From contig KN817802.1 in NCBI GenBank assembly GCA_000827495.1, positions 1-12,375 of the forward strand: a stretch of 12,375 nt of DNA. The letters run 5' to 3'. Shown piece after piece: positions 9,367 through 12,375 of the stretch. The position numbers and the translations under genes are program-made. Numbering within the stretch: the stretch's first letter is position 1; the number at the start of each line of letters is the position of its first letter. The notes under the pieces were generated by a model. That model saw only the letters and a program-made list of their open reading frames with translations. It did no database searches and was not told the DNA's origin. The stretch is from Hypholoma sublateritium FD-334 SS-4. Its lineage: Eukaryota > Basidiomycota > Agaricomycetes > Agaricales > Strophariaceae.

Positions 9367-9973
9367 GCCTGGGCGCGGCGGCGCGCCCGCCGAGAAATTT
9401 ACTGCTGCGTTGGTGCGATGTCGCGTGATTCCCATTTCTGAATGTGCACCTTCTTTGCATGTGCGTTGATATTGTGGGGCCTGCTACGATGTGCAAGTCG
9501 CCGCTGGCAACTTCGCGAGCCGGCTTGGGAGTCAGGTAACTATCAGGGTCTCCGAGTCGCTGTGGAGCGCGAGGAGCTGCTTAGTATGTATGAGCTTTGT
9601 CGACATAACCAGATGGATCAGTCTCATGCCCATCCTCTCCCACAGTGATAGAGAGACTGGTATGTTCACCAGAAGTTCATGGCACTCGACTGCAGGGAAT
9701 AGGTGGGGCACACCTGGGCACACCGGGCGCATCTTCCGATGCCAACACTTCCTCGTGTGTTAACTGATATCACGAAAATGATGGCTGTGCGACGCACCCC
9801 TTACCCGAAACAAAGATCTCGAAGAGCAATTATCTTCGGAATAATTCCAGATGTGTTCTGGTTTAAATAAGAGGCTGGTAGCTTACAATTTACATACGCA
9901 GAACCATGCGTAAATCGATGGCAGCAGCCACCGGGGTATGGGTATATAGACTGAATATACTATCGCGGCCGTC
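9367..9973. other. Shared 3' region between convergent C1 and C2
   Basis: It should contain both 3' UTRs. No canonical AATAAA lies near either stop. An open plus-strand frame (9442-9648) shows no recognisable domain. No RNA gene was seen. Confidence 0.5.
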
Positions 9974-11276
9974 TCAGTCAAGACGGACGCGGGTGCGAGG
10001 GGCAGCCTGCGCTTCATACGCGTAGTTCGGGTTGTTCGTGGGCACAGGCGTCCCGCGGCCGTAGCTCCCCCCGGTGTTATTCGCGAGAATCTGGGACGGC
10101 GACGCATACGTATTGCCCTGGTATCCCTGGTCCTGATATGCATCGGTCGCATACGCAGCAAAAGGGGCCTCGCTAGCTGGGCGGTACGCGCCGTACGTCT
10201 GGGCCTGGTTCGGGGGCGGTGTGGGTGCGTAGCCACCCTGGTAGCGCGGAGCGTACGGCGCCTGCGCCATCATAGGCACGTTGTTGGTCGGCCGCGGCGT
10301 GCCAGGCGGGGTGGCCAGCGCAAAGGGCTTCGCGGGTACGGCCGGGGCAGTCGGGCCCGTGTTCCAGACTACAACAAAAACACAATAGTATCAGCAACGT
10401 GGGTTGAGCATGGAAAGGAAAAGACGAACAATTGTTGCTGATGATCGAGTTACGCCTGATCCTGCGGCGACGGCGCCAGACGATGAAGCCGAATGTAAGC
10501 AGGAACAGAACGACGATCGCGCCGATGATCCCACCCACGATAGCCCCCGTGTTGGATTTGGACGTCGCCGCACTTTTCGCGCTGGCGGCAGAGGCGGCGG
10601 CGGCGTCAGAGTCGCTGGTCGGTGTGCCATTGACTGAAGTAACTGTAACAGTTACCGGAGCCGCGCTGCTAGAAGTGGACGTAGTCGAAGCAGTGCTGCT
10701 CAGGGTGCTTGTCGTAGAGGACGAGGTGGAGGTGCTGGAAGCGCTCGTGGTGCTGGTTGTGGACAGAGTAGACAGGGTAGTGCCAATAGTGGTCTGACTC
10801 GTGGACGCGGTGGACGCGGTTGCAGCAGATTGAGTGACCATGAACTTGTCCAGGAAAAAAGCATCGGTAATAAGGGGGTGCGTGATCGTGAGGGTGTGCG
10901 CTCCGTCTGCGAGCACAGGCGACTGGAAAAAGAGTTGACCGAACTGTGCCTTGCTGGTCTCAGTTGCTGTAAAGATGACAGCGGTGCCACCATCGATGCT
11001 GTAGGTAGACACCGGGGCGATTGATGCAAGCTTTGCCTGAGCAGGGATCGTTCCGTAGGCCGCGATGCTCGTCCCTGACGCGATAAACCACGACTAAGCA
11101 CTAAACAAAAATACTCAAGATCGAACGATCGCACCATTGAACGTCACCTTCGCGGTTGAGCCAGCAACCGCGGTCCAAGTGGTAGTTTTATCGAACTCAT
11201 TGGCCGAGCCCGCCTGCGCCCACCCAGCGGAGTACACGATCGCCTTGTCCCTGTCATCGAGCGTGACGACGCTCAT
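9974..11276 (-). CDS. C2: single-pass membrane protein, paralogue of C1
   Basis: Exons (minus) 11276-11135, 11074-10430 and 10368-9974 give 393 residues, ending TGA. Introns are 60 and 61 nt; the second uses a weaker donor, GTTCGT. The order of parts matches C1: an N-terminal module with TLDDRD, IVYSAGW, GTSIAAYGTIP, YSIDG and GAHTLTITHP; a Ser/Thr stalk at about 130-200; a TM helix at about 225-247 (AIVGGIIGAIVVLFLLTFG); then RRRRRIRRNS. The cytosolic tail is Pro/Tyr/Gln/Ala-rich and unrelated to the repeats of C1. The ATG is chosen because MSVVTLDDRD aligns with the C1 start; an in-frame upstream ATG at 11345 adds 23 residues without an obvious function. No cleavable signal peptide is visible. 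Probably at the plasma membrane with the N-terminus outside; the role is unknown. Confidence 0.87.
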
Positions 11277-12280
11277 GGTGGAAATTGAGGCTGGAAGCGG
11301 AGAAATAGATAAACAGAGAGGGTTTAAACGCGGAAAGGACTGCAAAAATCAAACGAGTGAGTTGAGCACAAGAATAGGCATCAGTGGGGGTAGAGAAAGA
11401 GGGAAAGCCTTGGCAAGCCACCATATCCCAGACCGTGAGCCGCGACGCTGTCGCGAGATGTTCGTTGCCAACAGTTGCTACTTCCAAGCTCAGTCGAACT
11501 CTATAAGATCCGGAATGATTGGACAAAAAGCCCCATCAAAGATCCTCAAACTTGCCTCATGTGGTCACAGCCACACAAATCGGCGCTAAAGCGCTTACGG
11601 CTCTGCGATAAATTGCAGCCAATTTTTGGCCAATTTACTTTATAAAGGTGATTCGTCTATGGTCGCGAAGCTAGAAACATCTCATCCGCTTCTCAGCTCG
11701 CGCCTCTTTCAACCGAACATTTTCGATAAAGGCTGAGTCTACATACGAGCTGTGCCAGTTATACTCGACTGATACACACGCCTTGTTCCAGATTAATCGG
11801 TTCCCATTGACCATGACAAGCGACGGTGCGGTGGGAGTATTTATGAGCTGAAGATAACGGTGAAACGTCCTCCAGAGCAAGCCTGGGCCGGATCGAATTA
11901 TCGTTATTAAATATGCGCATGGAACGGATAACCGGAAATTGGTGTCGGCAAGCAACGTTCAACGAGTGGGAAAGCTGACCTGGAAGAGAGCTAGTTAAAA
12001 TTTGGAGGATTTGACCGCTTTCCACCGCTTTTAAATGAAGAAAATCTGGAGTTGATCCCCATCTAATCACTACCCCTCACTGCCATGCAGTCCAACAATA
12101 AACCGCTGACTGTTTACTGTTAAAGTTGAAGTTTCTACATCATCATATTTTATATCAGTCAGTGCTTATGAGCACGATCAGAACATGAGCAAAGATGACT
12201 TCATTGAACAGCTCAGTTTTGGAAGATTCGACCGTTCGTGCCGTGCGCGGTCTATTTATAGACCCACTAGACACGGCACT
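11277..12280. other. Right flank, about 1 kb with no recognised gene
   Basis: The C2 promoter side is pyrimidine-rich in C2 sense at about 11390-11405. On the plus strand there are two CCAAT boxes (about 11619 and 11630) and TATAAA (11641), but only a 24-codon frame follows. Minus-strand frames at 11671-11955 and 11759-12070 match no family I know. At 12249-12264 there is an inverted repeat GGTCTAT-TT-ATAGACC, 16 nt before the right repeat arm. Confidence 0.5.
11619..11646 (+). promoter_or_regulatory. Orphan CCAAT-CCAAT-TATA promoter-like cluster
   Basis: CCAAT occurs at 11619-11623 and 11630-11634, followed by TATAAA at 11641-11646 on the plus strand, pointing away from C2. The spacing is promoter-like, but no convincing gene follows before the right repeat arm. 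Confidence 0.25.
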
Positions 12281-12374
12281 ATGTCGCAAATCTCCAGAGT
12301 GCCTTATAAGGCAAATCGGCAACAAATCACTTATAATAGAACCTCTCAGGCCTTATAATTCACACGTATCGATA
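12281..12374. repeat. Right arm of the 94-bp terminal inverted repeat
   Basis: This is the exact reverse complement of 1-94, with the palindrome GCCTTATAAGGC at 12301-12312. One extra base (12375, T) follows. Its inner edge is ACT|ATGTCGC, while the inner edge of the other arm, read from gene A1, is GCC|ATGTCGC. The flanks differ on the two sides, so the repeat boundary lies at this point give or take chance identity. No recognised gene runs into this arm, but an 82-codon frame open from 12110 crosses it. Confidence 0.95.
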
Positions 12375-12375
12375 T

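Noticed and set aside
8809..9496. Several long Arg/Ala-rich frames antisense to the C1 tail
   Set aside because: High GC and few stop codons explain them; composition is typical of shadow frames.
11671..12070. Two overlapping minus-strand frames of 94 and 103 codons
   Set aside because: They overlap in different frames, match no family I know, and have no supporting splice or promoter pattern.
1..12375. Linear fungal plasmid with terminal inverted repeats
   Set aside because: There is no DNA or RNA polymerase or terminal-protein gene, and the genes have spliceosomal introns and TATA boxes typical of nuclear chromosomes.

Overview
The window looks like nuclear DNA of a basidiomycete fungus, most likely an agaricomycete. 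All recognisable genes are split by short GT-AG introns of about 54-65 nt. The proteins belong to types common in that group: DUF7025/AAA ATPases, and Thr/Ser-rich single-pass membrane proteins with a basic cytosolic flank. No bacterial, viral, tRNA, rRNA or CRISPR feature was seen. Exon boundaries were worked out by hand from reading phase, splice consensus and comparison of paralogues inside the window.

Layout, left to right. (1) Position 1-94 is one arm of a perfect 94-bp inverted repeat; the other arm is 12281-12374. (2) Gene A1 (minus strand) is an AAA ATPase cut off near its 3' end by the left arm. (3) Genes B1 and B2 (minus strand) encode two small paralogous proteins with a shared four-cysteine pattern and unknown function. 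(4) Gene A2 (minus strand) is a complete 705-aa paralogue of A1 with seven introns. (5) After a roughly 1-kb spacer come C1 (plus) and C2 (minus), two convergent paralogous membrane proteins. (6) About 1 kb with no recognisable gene leads to the right repeat arm.

Everything recognisable is therefore present twice (A1/A2, B1/B2, C1/C2), which points to a locally duplicating accessory region. I see no evidence that the three families share a pathway. The most notable structure is the pair of identical inverted 94-bp ends. The left one replaces the C-terminal AAA lid of A1 with a short unrelated tail. It may be the terminus of a TIR element enclosing this whole segment, two oppositely oriented copies of a dispersed repeat extending outside the window, or a contig that ends inside a repeat. 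The sequence alone cannot separate these, and no transposase was found inside.
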